This document shows, one piece after another, positions 1 through 6,150 of a stretch of 12,018 nucleotides of DNA. A model generated the notes under the pieces. It did not search any database. It saw nothing but the letters and a program-made list of their open reading frames with translations, and was not told the origin of the DNA. How positions within the stretch are numbered: position 1 is the first letter of the stretch; every line of letters begins with the position of its first letter. The translations under genes and the position numbers were made by a program. Source of the DNA: Chloroflexota bacterium (GTDB lineage: Bacteria > Chloroflexota > Limnocylindria > QHBO01); assembly GCA_013694645.1 (NCBI GenBank), contig JACDBZ010000034.1:1-12018 (forward strand). The letters run 5' to 3'.

Positions 1-132
1 GGCTCGACCTGCACCTCGGCCGCCACAGGCTCCGGCTCGACCTGCACCTCGGCCGCCACAGGCTCCGGCTCGACCTGCACCTCGGCCGCCACAGGCTCCG
101 GCTCGACCTGCACCTCGGCCGCCACAGGCTCC
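1..132 (-). repeat. Four perfect 33-bp tandem repeats encoding EPVAAEVQVEP
   Basis: Copies lie at 1-33, 34-66, 67-99 and 100-132 and are identical at every base, wobble positions included. Each encodes the 11 residues EPVAAEVQVEP on the minus strand. The first copy begins exactly at the window edge, so the array probably continues. Perfect identity points to recent expansion by slippage or unequal crossing-over, and the length multiple of 3 keeps the frame. Confidence 0.95.
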
Positions 133-866
133 GGCGTAAGGAGCTCGTAGGCAATATCCTCGTCCCAGGCCACAACCCGGAGCGCAGGCTGCATCGACTC
201 GACTTCTGCCTCCGTCACGAGCGGTTCGGCCTCGGCCGCCACGGGCGCCGGCTCGGTCTCCACCTCGACCTCGGCGGCGACGGGCTCTGGGTCGACTTCG
301 ACCTCGACCTCGGCGGCTACGGGCTCCGGCTCGGCCTCGACCTCGACCTCGGCGGCTACTTGCTCCGCCTCGGCCGTTGGCCAGGATTCGATGGAGTCCC
401 CGTTGGATCCGCCAAAATCGGTTGTCAGGTCGGATGTTGGCCACGCGTCGAGACCAAGCGGGGCAGCGAGATCCTCGTCGGCGAGCATGGTCTGCATTCC
501 TGGCTCGGCCGCAACGGCGGATGCGGCGAGGCGCTCGGCAAGGTCGTCGGTGCCGGGGATCGGCGCGCAGGTGCGACAGCGTCCGGCATCATCGTTCCAG
601 CAATTGATGCAGGTGTATTGCCGGCAGTCGATGCAGAAGTTGAATGACTCGTGGAATGCCTCGAGCTGCGCGGAGGCAAGGTTGTCTTCCTCCGAGCGCA
701 TGGAGTCGCCCATGGCGTCCGAGAGTGCGTCCTGGCTGGTCAGATAGTTTCGCAGCCCACCGATGAACCCCCGCGTCTTGCGTAGCGGGTTCAGCCGTGT
801 CGGCGCTTGAAATTCGTAGCGCGTCCCGCAGCGTTCGCAAAAGGATTCAGTGAGCGTTTCAGCCAA
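1..866 (-). CDS. Zinc-ribbon-like protein with acidic Pro/Glu/Val/Ala repeat tail (partial)
   Basis: The reading frame is open for 288 codons from a TTG at 866-864 to the left edge, so the C-terminus is missing. Eight cysteines form four CxxC pairs: C10/C13 close to the start, then C78/C81, C86/C89 and C97/C100 in a compact cluster (FNFCIDCRQYTCINCW). This pattern suggests one or two zinc-binding ribbons. Residues 20-70 between them look folded (LNPLRKTRGFIGGLRN). From about residue 165 the protein is low complexity and very acidic: three 13-residue units around PVAAEVEVE, a unique island (VVAWDEDIAYELL, 230-242), then four 11-residue EPVAAEVQVEP units. No signal peptide or membrane segment is visible, so it is probably cytoplasmic. 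The start was chosen because MAETLTESFCERC leads straight into the first CxxC; a GGAGAG lies 13 nt upstream. An in-frame GTG further upstream would overlap the putative -10. It diverges from the FHA/wall-synthesis operon. Function not recognised; partner binding through the tail is a guess. Confidence 0.7.
   Translation of the reverse strand, partial: MAETLTESFCERCGTRYEFQAPTRLNPLRKTRGFIGGLRNYLTSQDALSDAMGDSMRSEEDNLASAQLEAFHESFNFCIDCRQYTCINCWNDDAGRCRTCAPIPGTDDLAERLAASAVAAEPGMQTMLADEDLAAPLGLDAWPTSDLTTDFGGSNGDSIESWPTAEAEQVAAEVEVEAEPEPVAAEVEVEVDPEPVAAEVEVETEPAPVAAEAEPLVTEAEVESMQPALRVVAWDEDIAYELLTPEPVAAEVQVEPEPVAAEVQVEPEPVAAEVQVEPEPVAAEVQVE
234..374 (-). repeat. Degenerate 39-bp tandem repeats encoding PVAAEVEVE-type units
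   Basis: Three 39-bp units at 234-272, 273-311 and 312-350, plus a partial unit from 351 to about 374, encode 13-residue units on the minus strand (PVAAEVEVE followed by a variable acidic/proline stretch). They differ from each other at several bases and so are older than the 33-bp array. They share the VAAEV core with that array, which suggests common ancestry. A unique stretch at about 133-233 separates the two arrays. Confidence 0.85.
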
Positions 867-912
867 GGGTGATGCGTTCTCTCTCCGGGCACGGCAGCGA
901 TCAAGGCCCCAA

Positions 913-918
913 AGTATA
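913..918 (-). promoter_or_regulatory. Candidate -10 element (TATACT) for the CxxC repeat protein gene
   Basis: On the minus strand TATACT matches 5 of 6 bases of the sigma-70 type -10 consensus and stands out in GC-rich DNA. It would place the transcript start near 906, giving a leader of about 40 nt before the TTG at 866. No good -35 hexamer is visible at the usual spacing, so this is a weak prediction. Confidence 0.35.
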
Positions 919-950
919 GCCACGGGGTCTCGCGTGAACCCATCGGTGCA

Positions 951-979
951 TTCGTACCGAGCGAGCGGCCGTTCGTACC
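951..979. promoter_or_regulatory. Direct repeat TTCGTACC x2, 21-bp spacing (candidate operator)
   Basis: The 8-bp sequence TTCGTACC occurs at 951-958 and again at 972-979, exactly 21 bp apart, about two helical turns. Both copies lie in the 135-bp divergent intergenic region, just upstream of the candidate -10 of the FHA operon, which lacks a recognisable -35. Same-face spacing and position fit a binding site for a regulator, but two 8-mers can occur by chance and no regulator is identified. Confidence 0.3.
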
Positions 980-987
980 CCGCGTGC

Positions 988-993
988 TAGGAT
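988..993 (+). promoter_or_regulatory. Candidate -10 element (TAGGAT) giving a leaderless FHA operon transcript
   Basis: TAGGAT ends 8 nt before the ATG at 1002, so a transcript starting at the usual distance would begin at or next to the start codon. No Shine-Dalgarno precedes that ATG, which agrees with leaderless translation. No convincing -35 hexamer is seen 16-18 bp upstream. Confidence 0.4.
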
Positions 994-1001
994 CGGCCGA
1001 C

Positions 1002-1757
1002 ATGGGCATCCTCTCGCGCGTCGAGTCGTTCCTCGAGCGCTTCCTTGAAGCCCCGGCCGGCCGGCTCGGTGCGTCTATCCAGCCGGTGAGCCTGGCCAAG
1101 CGCATCGAGCGCGCGATGGATACGAACAAGACCTACCGCGACTCAGGCGTCATCGTTCCGAACCAGTACGACCTGCACCTTCATCCTTCCGACTTTGCCG
1201 CGTTCGCGTCATACCGCAGCTCTCTCGAGGACGACCTCGCGCATGGCGTGCTTGCCCGCGTCCGGCACGAGCGCTACACGCTGGTCGCGCGACCGCGCGT
1301 CGAGATCATCTCGGACCCCGACACGCGCCGAGGTGAGATTCGCGTGGCGGCCAACGTGGTCGATGAGCGCGGAGAGAAGGTACCCGAGGCGACGCCGATG
1401 CCCCTCAACTCGGACACCATGATCTTCGATCGCCCGCAAGCCGGAGGCTCGCCGGACTCGGCACGGCGCGCCTACCTGCTCGTGAGCACGAGGGGCAGCC
1501 GCCCGGTCCAGTTCGATCTGGGCGGTCCGCTCATCGGCCTCGGGCGGGCGAGCGACAATGATGTGATCGTGGACGACCCGATGGTGAGCCGACATCACTG
1601 TCAGCTCAAGCTCCAACACGGCGCGTACAGCTTCGCCGATCTGGGCAGCCGCAACGGCTCCACGGTCAATGGACAGACTGTCAGCCAGATCGCGCTCGGT
1701 CCCGGTGACGTGATCCGGATCGGCGACACCGAGATCGAGTTCCAGGTGCGGGTGTGA
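1002..1757 (+). CDS. fhaA: FhaA-like protein: DUF3662 domain plus C-terminal FHA domain
   Basis: This 251-residue protein has the two-part layout of actinobacterial FhaA. The N-terminal DUF3662 domain covers about 1-120 (starting MGILSRVESFLERFLE, with IQPVSLAKRIERAMD and VPNQYDLHLHPSD). A short linker follows, then an FHA domain at about 157-249. The phosphothreonine-binding residues are present: G181-R182, S196-R197-x-H199-type motif (VSRHH) and N218 in GSRNGSTVNG. FHA domains read Ser/Thr phosphorylation; in mycobacteria FhaA binds the phosphorylated pseudokinase domain of the flippase MviN and influences wall synthesis. The linker here is much shorter than in mycobacterial FhaA. No membrane segment is seen. 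I chose the ATG at 1002 because the family begins MG(I/L)..R.E; an in-frame GTG at 984 would add six residues and overlap the putative -10. The gene opens the operon and its TGA overlaps the next GTG by 4 bp. Confidence 0.9.
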   Translation: MGILSRVESFLERFLEAPAGRLGASIQPVSLAKRIERAMDTNKTYRDSGVIVPNQYDLHLHPSDFAAFASYRSSLEDDLAHGVLARVRHERYTLVARPRVEIISDPDTRRGEIRVAANVVDERGEKVPEATPMPLNSDTMIFDRPQAGGSPDSARRAYLLVSTRGSRPVQFDLGGPLIGLGRASDNDVIVDDPMVSRHHCQLKLQHGAYSFADLGSRNGSTVNGQTVSQIALGPGDVIRIGDTEIEFQVRV

Positions 1758-2197
1758 CCGGCGAGATCCTGCGCGTCCTTCTCCTTGGCCTGCAGCTGGG
1801 ATTCGTCGCCCTGCTCTACCTGGTCCTGATGCGTTTCGCAGGCTCGCTGCTGCGTGACCTGCGCAGCGCGGAGGAGGCGCAGATGTCCTCGCGCTCCGGG
1901 ATCGGCCGGCTCTCGGTGCTCGAATCGCCTGCCGATGAGCCGCCGAACGGGACCACGATTGCCCTCGGGCCGATCAATTCGATCGGCCGCAACGTCAACA
2001 ACACGATCTTCGTCGAGGACGACTTCGTCAGCGCCAACCACGCGATGCTCACCTTCCGTGGCCGCAGCTGGTTCGTTGAGGACCAGGGGAGCACCAACGG
2101 GACGTACGTGAATGGGCATCGCATCGATCGCCCGGTCGCGCTGAGCTTCGGCGACGAGCTGTCGATCGGGCGGGTGCGCATGCGTCTCGACCGGTGA
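1754..2197 (+). CDS. fhaB: FhaB-like membrane-anchored FHA domain protein
   Basis: At 147 residues this resembles FhaB/FipA of Actinobacteria: one N-terminal membrane helix (about residues 5-28, ILRVLLLGLQLGFVALLYLV), a basic/acidic linker, and a C-terminal FHA domain (about 65-146). Phosphopeptide-binding positions seen are G78-R79, S93 and H96, and N115-G116 in GSTNGTYVNG. The usual SRxH motif reads SANH here, so the Arg is replaced while the phosphate-contacting Ser and the His remain. In mycobacteria FhaB/FipA links Ser/Thr kinase signalling to FtsZ and division. The start is a GTG at 1754 that overlaps the upstream TGA (GTGA), implying translational coupling. The TGA overlaps the next GTG in the same way. 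Family assignment is firm; exact orthology rests on gene order. Confidence 0.88.
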   Translation: MTGEILRVLLLGLQLGFVALLYLVLMRFAGSLLRDLRSAEEAQMSSRSGIGRLSVLESPADEPPNGTTIALGPINSIGRNVNNTIFVEDDFVSANHAMLTFRGRSWFVEDQGSTNGTYVNGHRIDRPVALSFGDELSIGRVRMRLDR

Positions 2198-3543
2198 TCG
2201 GTTCTCGATCAAGGATCGCCTGGCGGGGAGCGGAGTTCCGCCTCCTATTCCCGATTCTCCTGCTGGTGCCCCTCGGCTTCGTCATCACCAACATTGCGCT
2301 GGCGGGAGCGCCGGAAGTTGGCGACCTCACCCTCGCGGTCGGCTACGTCTTGCTCTTCGCGGGCGCCCACCTGCTTCTCGTGGTGCTCGGACACCGTGGC
2401 GATCAGCTGATCCTCCCGGCGGTCGGTGCGATGGGCGGTGTCGGGATGATCATGCTCAACCGCCTGCCGCAGGATCTTGCCGGCACGAGCGCGTTCGGCC
2501 TGGAGCTCGGCATGGCGGCGACTCAGCTGCTCTGGTTCGGCGTCGGGATCATCGCGATGCTGGCGATCGCCGTCGGGCTGCGTGATGACGGCATCCTGCG
2601 TCATTACAAGTACTCCTGGGCGGCCGTGGGGATCGCCCTCCTGGCCGCGACCCTCGTGCTCGGGTATGAGGTCAACGGGGCGCGGCTCTGGATCGACCTG
2701 GGGCCGGTCAGCGTTCAGCCCGGCGAGCTGCTCAAGATCGTGCTCGTCATCTTCATCGCGGGATACCTGGCCGAGACCCGCACCCTGCTCACCAGCGCGA
2801 GCGTCCGCATCGGCTTCCTCAGCGTTCCACCGCTGCCCTACTTCCTGCCGATGCTTGCCCTGTTCGGCGTCGTCATGCTGATCGTGGTGCGCCTGAATGA
2901 CCTTGGCACGGCGCTGCTCTTCTTCGGGATCTTCCTGACGATGCTGTTCGTGGCGACCGGGCGGCGGAGCTACGTCCTCATCGGCCTCGTGCTGTTCGTT
3001 GCGGGCTCCTTCGTGGCGTATCGCCTCTTCGGCCATGTGCAGGCGCGCGTCGACGTCTGGCTCGACCCCTTCGCCGATCCGCTCGGAGCGGGCTTCCAGC
3101 CGGTGCGTGCCATCTACGCACTCGGCCGCGGCGGCATCTTCGGGGAGGGACTCGGACAGGGGCTCGTCACCCTGGGCGGAAACCTCACGATCCCGTTCGT
3201 GCACACCGACTTCATCTTCACCGCCATCGCGGAAGAGCTTGGTCTCCTGGGCGCCTTCGCCCTGCTCGGGTTTGCGATGGTCCTGGTCTTTCGCGGGCTG
3301 CGGATCGCTGCACTGGCGCGTGATGACTTTGGCGCGCTGCTGGCCGTGGGCGTGACGACCAGCCTGGGGCTCCAGACCCTCATCATCATCGGCGGCAATA
3401 CGAAGCTGATCCCGCTCACCGGGATCACGCTGCCGTTCGTCAGCTACGGCGGATCGAGCATCCTCGCCAGTTTCATCATGATCGGGCTTCTCCTGGCGGT
3501 CAGCCACCGCAGTGGGACGGCGGATCGAGCGTCGGGCTCATGA
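2194..3543 (+). CDS. SEDS family peptidoglycan glycosyltransferase (FtsW/RodA/SpoVE)
   Basis: This 449-residue polytopic membrane protein is of the SEDS family, which polymerises lipid II into glycan strands together with a class B PBP. Visible family marks are NGARLWIDLG and VQPGELLK (161-181; the usual form is QPSE/QPAE, here QPGE), NDLGTALLFF with the catalytic Asp as D236, GGIFGEGLGQG (313-323), VHTDFIFTAIAEELGLLGA (336-354) and the C-terminal TGITLPFVSYGGSS (409-422). About ten or more hydrophobic helices fit the family. The extended N-terminus before the first core helices is also hydrophobic, as in actinobacterial RodA proteins. The GTG start overlaps the fhaB-like stop by 4 bp and the stop overlaps the next ATG (ATGA), so it is tightly coupled to its PBP partner. 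By position next to fhaA/fhaB and a PBP it corresponds to actinobacterial rodA. Sequence alone does not separate elongation from division roles. Confidence 0.95.
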   Translation: MIGSRSRIAWRGAEFRLLFPILLLVPLGFVITNIALAGAPEVGDLTLAVGYVLLFAGAHLLLVVLGHRGDQLILPAVGAMGGVGMIMLNRLPQDLAGTSAFGLELGMAATQLLWFGVGIIAMLAIAVGLRDDGILRHYKYSWAAVGIALLAATLVLGYEVNGARLWIDLGPVSVQPGELLKIVLVIFIAGYLAETRTLLTSASVRIGFLSVPPLPYFLPMLALFGVVMLIVVRLNDLGTALLFFGIFLTMLFVATGRRSYVLIGLVLFVAGSFVAYRLFGHVQARVDVWLDPFADPLGAGFQPVRAIYALGRGGIFGEGLGQGLVTLGGNLTIPFVHTDFIFTAIAEELGLLGAFALLGFAMVLVFRGLRIAALARDDFGALLAVGVTTSLGLQTLIIIGGNTKLIPLTGITLPFVSYGGSSILASFIMIGLLLAVSHRSGTADRASGS

Positions 3544-5078
3544 TCGCGACCAATATCAGGCGCCTCGGCGTGTATCTCATGCTCGCCTTCGCGGTGGTGT
3601 CGGGCAGCATCACCTGGTGGCAGGTGGTCGAGGCCCACAGCCTCTCGACGCGTCCTGACAACCCGGAGGTGCTCGCGGCGCGGCGCAGCCTGCTGCGCGG
3701 CACCATCTTCGATGCCGAGGGCCAGGTGCTCGCGTCGTCCGAGGTGATCGATGGCCTGAGCCGGCGCACGTACACCGACCCTGCCATGACCCATGTTCTC
3801 GGCTACTCGAGCCTTCGATTCGGCAGCACCGGCCTGGAGCGCACGTTCGAGGACATCCTGGTGGGCCAGACCGACCCGAACCCGATCCGCGACCTCGTCA
3901 GCGACGTGCTTGCCCGACAGCCGGAGCCGCGCGACCTGACGCTCACCATCGACCGTCGACTCCAGGATTTCGCGGCCGCGCAGCTCGGCGCCGATGCTGG
4001 CGCGGTCGTGGCGATCGATCCGCGCACCGGCGCGGTGCTGGCCATGGTCTCCACCCCGACCTTCGACGCCACGCCCATCTCGGGAGACCCCGACGGAGCA
4101 CAGGAGCCGATGGACGCGCTGCGCAACGATCCGGCGGAGCCCCTTCTCGCGCGCGCTCGGCAGGGCCTCTACGTGCCGGGATCGATCCTGAAGGTGTTCA
4201 CCGCGGCGGCAGCGCTCGACGCCGGCGTGATCAGCCCGGACACGACGTATCCCGACCAGCCGCGCGAAGAGCGTGAAGGCTTCGTCGTCGACGGCTTCAC
4301 CATTCGTGAGCATGATCTGGGTGGCATCGAGCCGGCTCTCTGGCCGCTCTCGGAGGCGCTCCAGGTCTCGAGCAACATCTTCTTCGCGCACGTCGGGCTG
4401 GAGCTCGGAGCGGAGAGATTCCTGGAGTACGCGCGCCGCTTCGGCTTCTGCGGCCCGATACGGATGGGACCGCCCGAGCGCGCGCTCTCGGTCACTCCCA
4501 GCCTGGTGACGGGCTCGCTGGACGGCGATTGCGGTCCATTCAGCGGCGATGTCGACCTTGCCAGCGCCTCGTTCGGCCAGGGACAAGCCGCCGTCACGCC
4601 GGTCCAGATGGCGCTGCTGGCGGCGGCGATCGCCGGCGACGGTGTCATGCCGGACCCGTACGTCGTGCGCGACGTGCGGGCCCATGCGGACGGCGATGCG
4701 CCCGCCGATGAGATCCTCGATTCATTCGGATCGGGTGGCGGAACACGCGTGGTGAGCGCGGAAGCCGCCGCCGCGACCCGGGGCGGCATGGTTGACGCGG
4801 TCAATGGCGAGCTTGGACGCCTGTACGCCGGCCAGGGCGATATCACGCTCTATGGCATCAGCGATGCGCGGTCGGCAGGCAAGACCGGGACAGCGCAGCT
4901 CGGCGGCGAGCAGGCGCCGCACTCCTGGTTCATCGGCTTCGCGCCGGCCCAGGAGGAGGCGACTCCCCGGATCGCCGTCGCGGTGCTGGTCGAGAGCGGC
5001 GGGTCGGGCTCGGACGGCGCGGCGCCGATTGCCGGTCGGGTGATGGCTGAATGGCTGCGCCTGTCCGGTGGCGACTGA
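3540..5078 (+). CDS. Class B penicillin-binding protein (PbpA/PBP2-like transpeptidase)
   Basis: The 512-residue product has one N-terminal membrane anchor (about 10-28), a short pedestal region (45-130, including RGTIFDAEGQVLA) and a DD-transpeptidase domain. The three active-site motifs are intact: S215-I-L-K218 with the nucleophilic serine (YVPGSILKVFTA), S277-S-N279 (QVSSNIFF) and K448-T-G450 (AGKTGTAQ). ASFGQGQAAVTPVQMA (342-357) is also typical of the family. It would cross-link glycan strands outside the membrane and bind beta-lactams. The length and short pedestal match actinobacterial PbpA (about 490 residues) rather than long PBP2/FtsI proteins, and no PASTA domains follow. The ATG overlaps the SEDS stop by 4 bp (ATGA), as expected for a SEDS-bPBP pair. 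No Shine-Dalgarno is visible. A 90-bp gap follows before moxR. Confidence 0.94.
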   Translation: MIATNIRRLGVYLMLAFAVVSGSITWWQVVEAHSLSTRPDNPEVLAARRSLLRGTIFDAEGQVLASSEVIDGLSRRTYTDPAMTHVLGYSSLRFGSTGLERTFEDILVGQTDPNPIRDLVSDVLARQPEPRDLTLTIDRRLQDFAAAQLGADAGAVVAIDPRTGAVLAMVSTPTFDATPISGDPDGAQEPMDALRNDPAEPLLARARQGLYVPGSILKVFTAAAALDAGVISPDTTYPDQPREEREGFVVDGFTIREHDLGGIEPALWPLSEALQVSSNIFFAHVGLELGAERFLEYARRFGFCGPIRMGPPERALSVTPSLVTGSLDGDCGPFSGDVDLASASFGQGQAAVTPVQMALLAAAIAGDGVMPDPYVVRDVRAHADGDAPADEILDSFGSGGGTRVVSAEAAAATRGGMVDAVNGELGRLYAGQGDITLYGISDARSAGKTGTAQLGGEQAPHSWFIGFAPAQEEATPRIAVAVLVESGGSGSDGAAPIAGRVMAEWLRLSGGD

Positions 5079-5168
5079 ACCGGGCGATACCGTGCTGGGG
5101 TATTGTCTTGTACAGAACGAGCCTCGAGCGCTGGCTCCTCCGGCTCGGATAGGGGAGACGATCAGATT
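5079..5168 (+). other. Gap between PBP and moxR genes; only weak promoter-like signals
   Basis: This is the only sizeable gap in the seven-gene run, so an internal promoter or processing site is possible. I see an isolated -10-like TATTGT at 5101-5106 without a -35 match, and an imperfect inverted repeat with ATACC (5087-5091) facing GGTAT (5099-5103). Neither is convincing. No terminator with a T-run is present, so the run may still be cotranscribed. Confidence 0.3.
5152..5157 (+). promoter_or_regulatory. Shine-Dalgarno GGGGAG deciding the moxR start
   Basis: GGGGAG lies 11 nt before the GTG at 5169 and is the clearest ribosome binding site in the plus-strand run. It supports the GTG over an in-frame TTG at 5103, which would add 22 residues (SCTERASSAGSSGSDRG...) that do not resemble MoxR. 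Confidence 0.6.
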
Positions 5169-6143
5169 GTGAAGAGCGTGCAGGAGCCGGCCGAGCGCGT
5201 GGTCGCCAGCGTCGAGCGCGTGATCATCGGCAAGCACGTCGAGGTCCGGACGGCGCTGGTGGCCCTGCTCTGCCAGGGGCATATCCTGATCGAGGACGTC
5301 CCCGGCGTCGGAAAGACGATGCTTGCGAAGGCGCTGAGCCAGAGCATCGGCTGCTCGTTCCGCCGCATCCAGTTCACGCCGGACCTGCTGCCATCGGACG
5401 TCACCGGCCTCTCGATCTTCAACCAGAAGACCGTCGAATTCGAGTTCCGCCCCGGCCCGATCATGGCCCAGGTGGTGCTCGCCGATGAGATCAATCGAGC
5501 CACCCCGAAGACGCAGAGCGCGCTCCTCGAGTGCATGGAGGAGCGCCAGGCGACGATCGACGGGGTCACCTATCAGATGCCGTCGCCGTTCCTGGTCATC
5601 GCGACGCAGAACCCGATCGAATACGAGGGCACCTTCGCGCTGCCGGAGGCGCAGCTCGACCGGTTCATGCTCCGCCTGCGACTCGGCTACCCGTCGGCGA
5701 CGGAGGAGATCGTGATCCTCGACGAGCAGAAGCGACGGCATCCGCTGGGCGACGTTGAGCAGGTGCTCGGTCTCGATGAGCTGCGCGAGATGCAGACTGC
5801 CATCAAGGAGGTCTACGTCGACCAGGCGGTGGCCGAGTACATCGTGCGCCTGGTGCACGCCACCCGCGAGCACCCCGACGTGTATCTGGGCGCCTCGCCG
5901 CGCGGGTCGCTCAACCTCTATCGTGCCACCCAGGCCCATGCCGCGCTCAACGGCCGCGACTACGTCATCCCCGACGACGTGAAGCAGCTGGCGGTCGCGA
6001 TCCTGTCGCATCGGCTCATCGTCAAGAGTCAGGCGTCGCTGCGCGAGGTTGATCCGGAGCAGATCGTGCGCGAGATCCTGGCCTCGGTGCCGGTGGCCGA
6101 TGCCGCCGCGGCGGCGGAGACCGGACGCAGCCGGATCTCCTGA
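5169..6143 (+). CDS. MoxR family AAA+ ATPase
   Basis: This 324-residue protein is a MoxR-type AAA+ ATPase of normal family length. Walker A is EDVPGVGKT (42-50), Walker B VVLADEINRA (102-111), sensor 1 lies at N148 in ATQNP, the arginine-bearing LDRFMLR follows (163-169), and sensor 2 is GASPRGSLNL with R245. A helical lid domain follows. MoxR proteins act as chaperone-like ATPases that help mature or assemble protein complexes, often with VWA-containing partners encoded next door. Here the next gene encodes a DUF58 protein, 7 bp downstream, and then a membrane transglutaminase, which is the recurrent MoxR-DUF58-TGase arrangement. The substrate is unknown. The C-terminal tail after about 310 is Ala-rich and looks disordered. 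The start is set by the Shine-Dalgarno at 5152-5157. Confidence 0.93.
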   Translation: MKSVQEPAERVVASVERVIIGKHVEVRTALVALLCQGHILIEDVPGVGKTMLAKALSQSIGCSFRRIQFTPDLLPSDVTGLSIFNQKTVEFEFRPGPIMAQVVLADEINRATPKTQSALLECMEERQATIDGVTYQMPSPFLVIATQNPIEYEGTFALPEAQLDRFMLRLRLGYPSATEEIVILDEQKRRHPLGDVEQVLGLDELREMQTAIKEVYVDQAVAEYIVRLVHATREHPDVYLGASPRGSLNLYRATQAHAALNGRDYVIPDDVKQLAVAILSHRLIVKSQASLREVDPEQIVREILASVPVADAAAAAETGRSRIS

Positions 6144-6150
6144 TCGCGGC

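Noticed and set aside
1..132. Left-edge repeats as a possible CRISPR array
   Set aside because: The units are directly contiguous with no spacers, are a multiple of three in length, and encode a regular peptide in frame with the CxxC protein.
902..904. Leaderless TTG start just after the TATACT element on the minus strand
   Set aside because: It is out of frame with the CxxC protein and leads to a short Arg/His-rich product ending soon after.
2245..3507. Long antisense open frame (about 420 codons) opposite the SEDS gene
   Set aside because: It mirrors the codon periodicity of the SEDS gene, gives a highly charged low-complexity translation with no domain motif, and has no start signals.
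3444..4685. Long antisense open frame (about 413 codons) opposite the PBP gene
   Set aside because: GC-rich codon shadow: an Arg/Asp/His-rich translation without family motifs, while the plus strand carries intact SxxK, SxN and KTG motifs.
5087..5103. Imperfect inverted repeat ATACC/GGTAT before moxR as a terminator or operator
   Set aside because: The perfect stem is only five base pairs and no T-run follows; it is too short to call.
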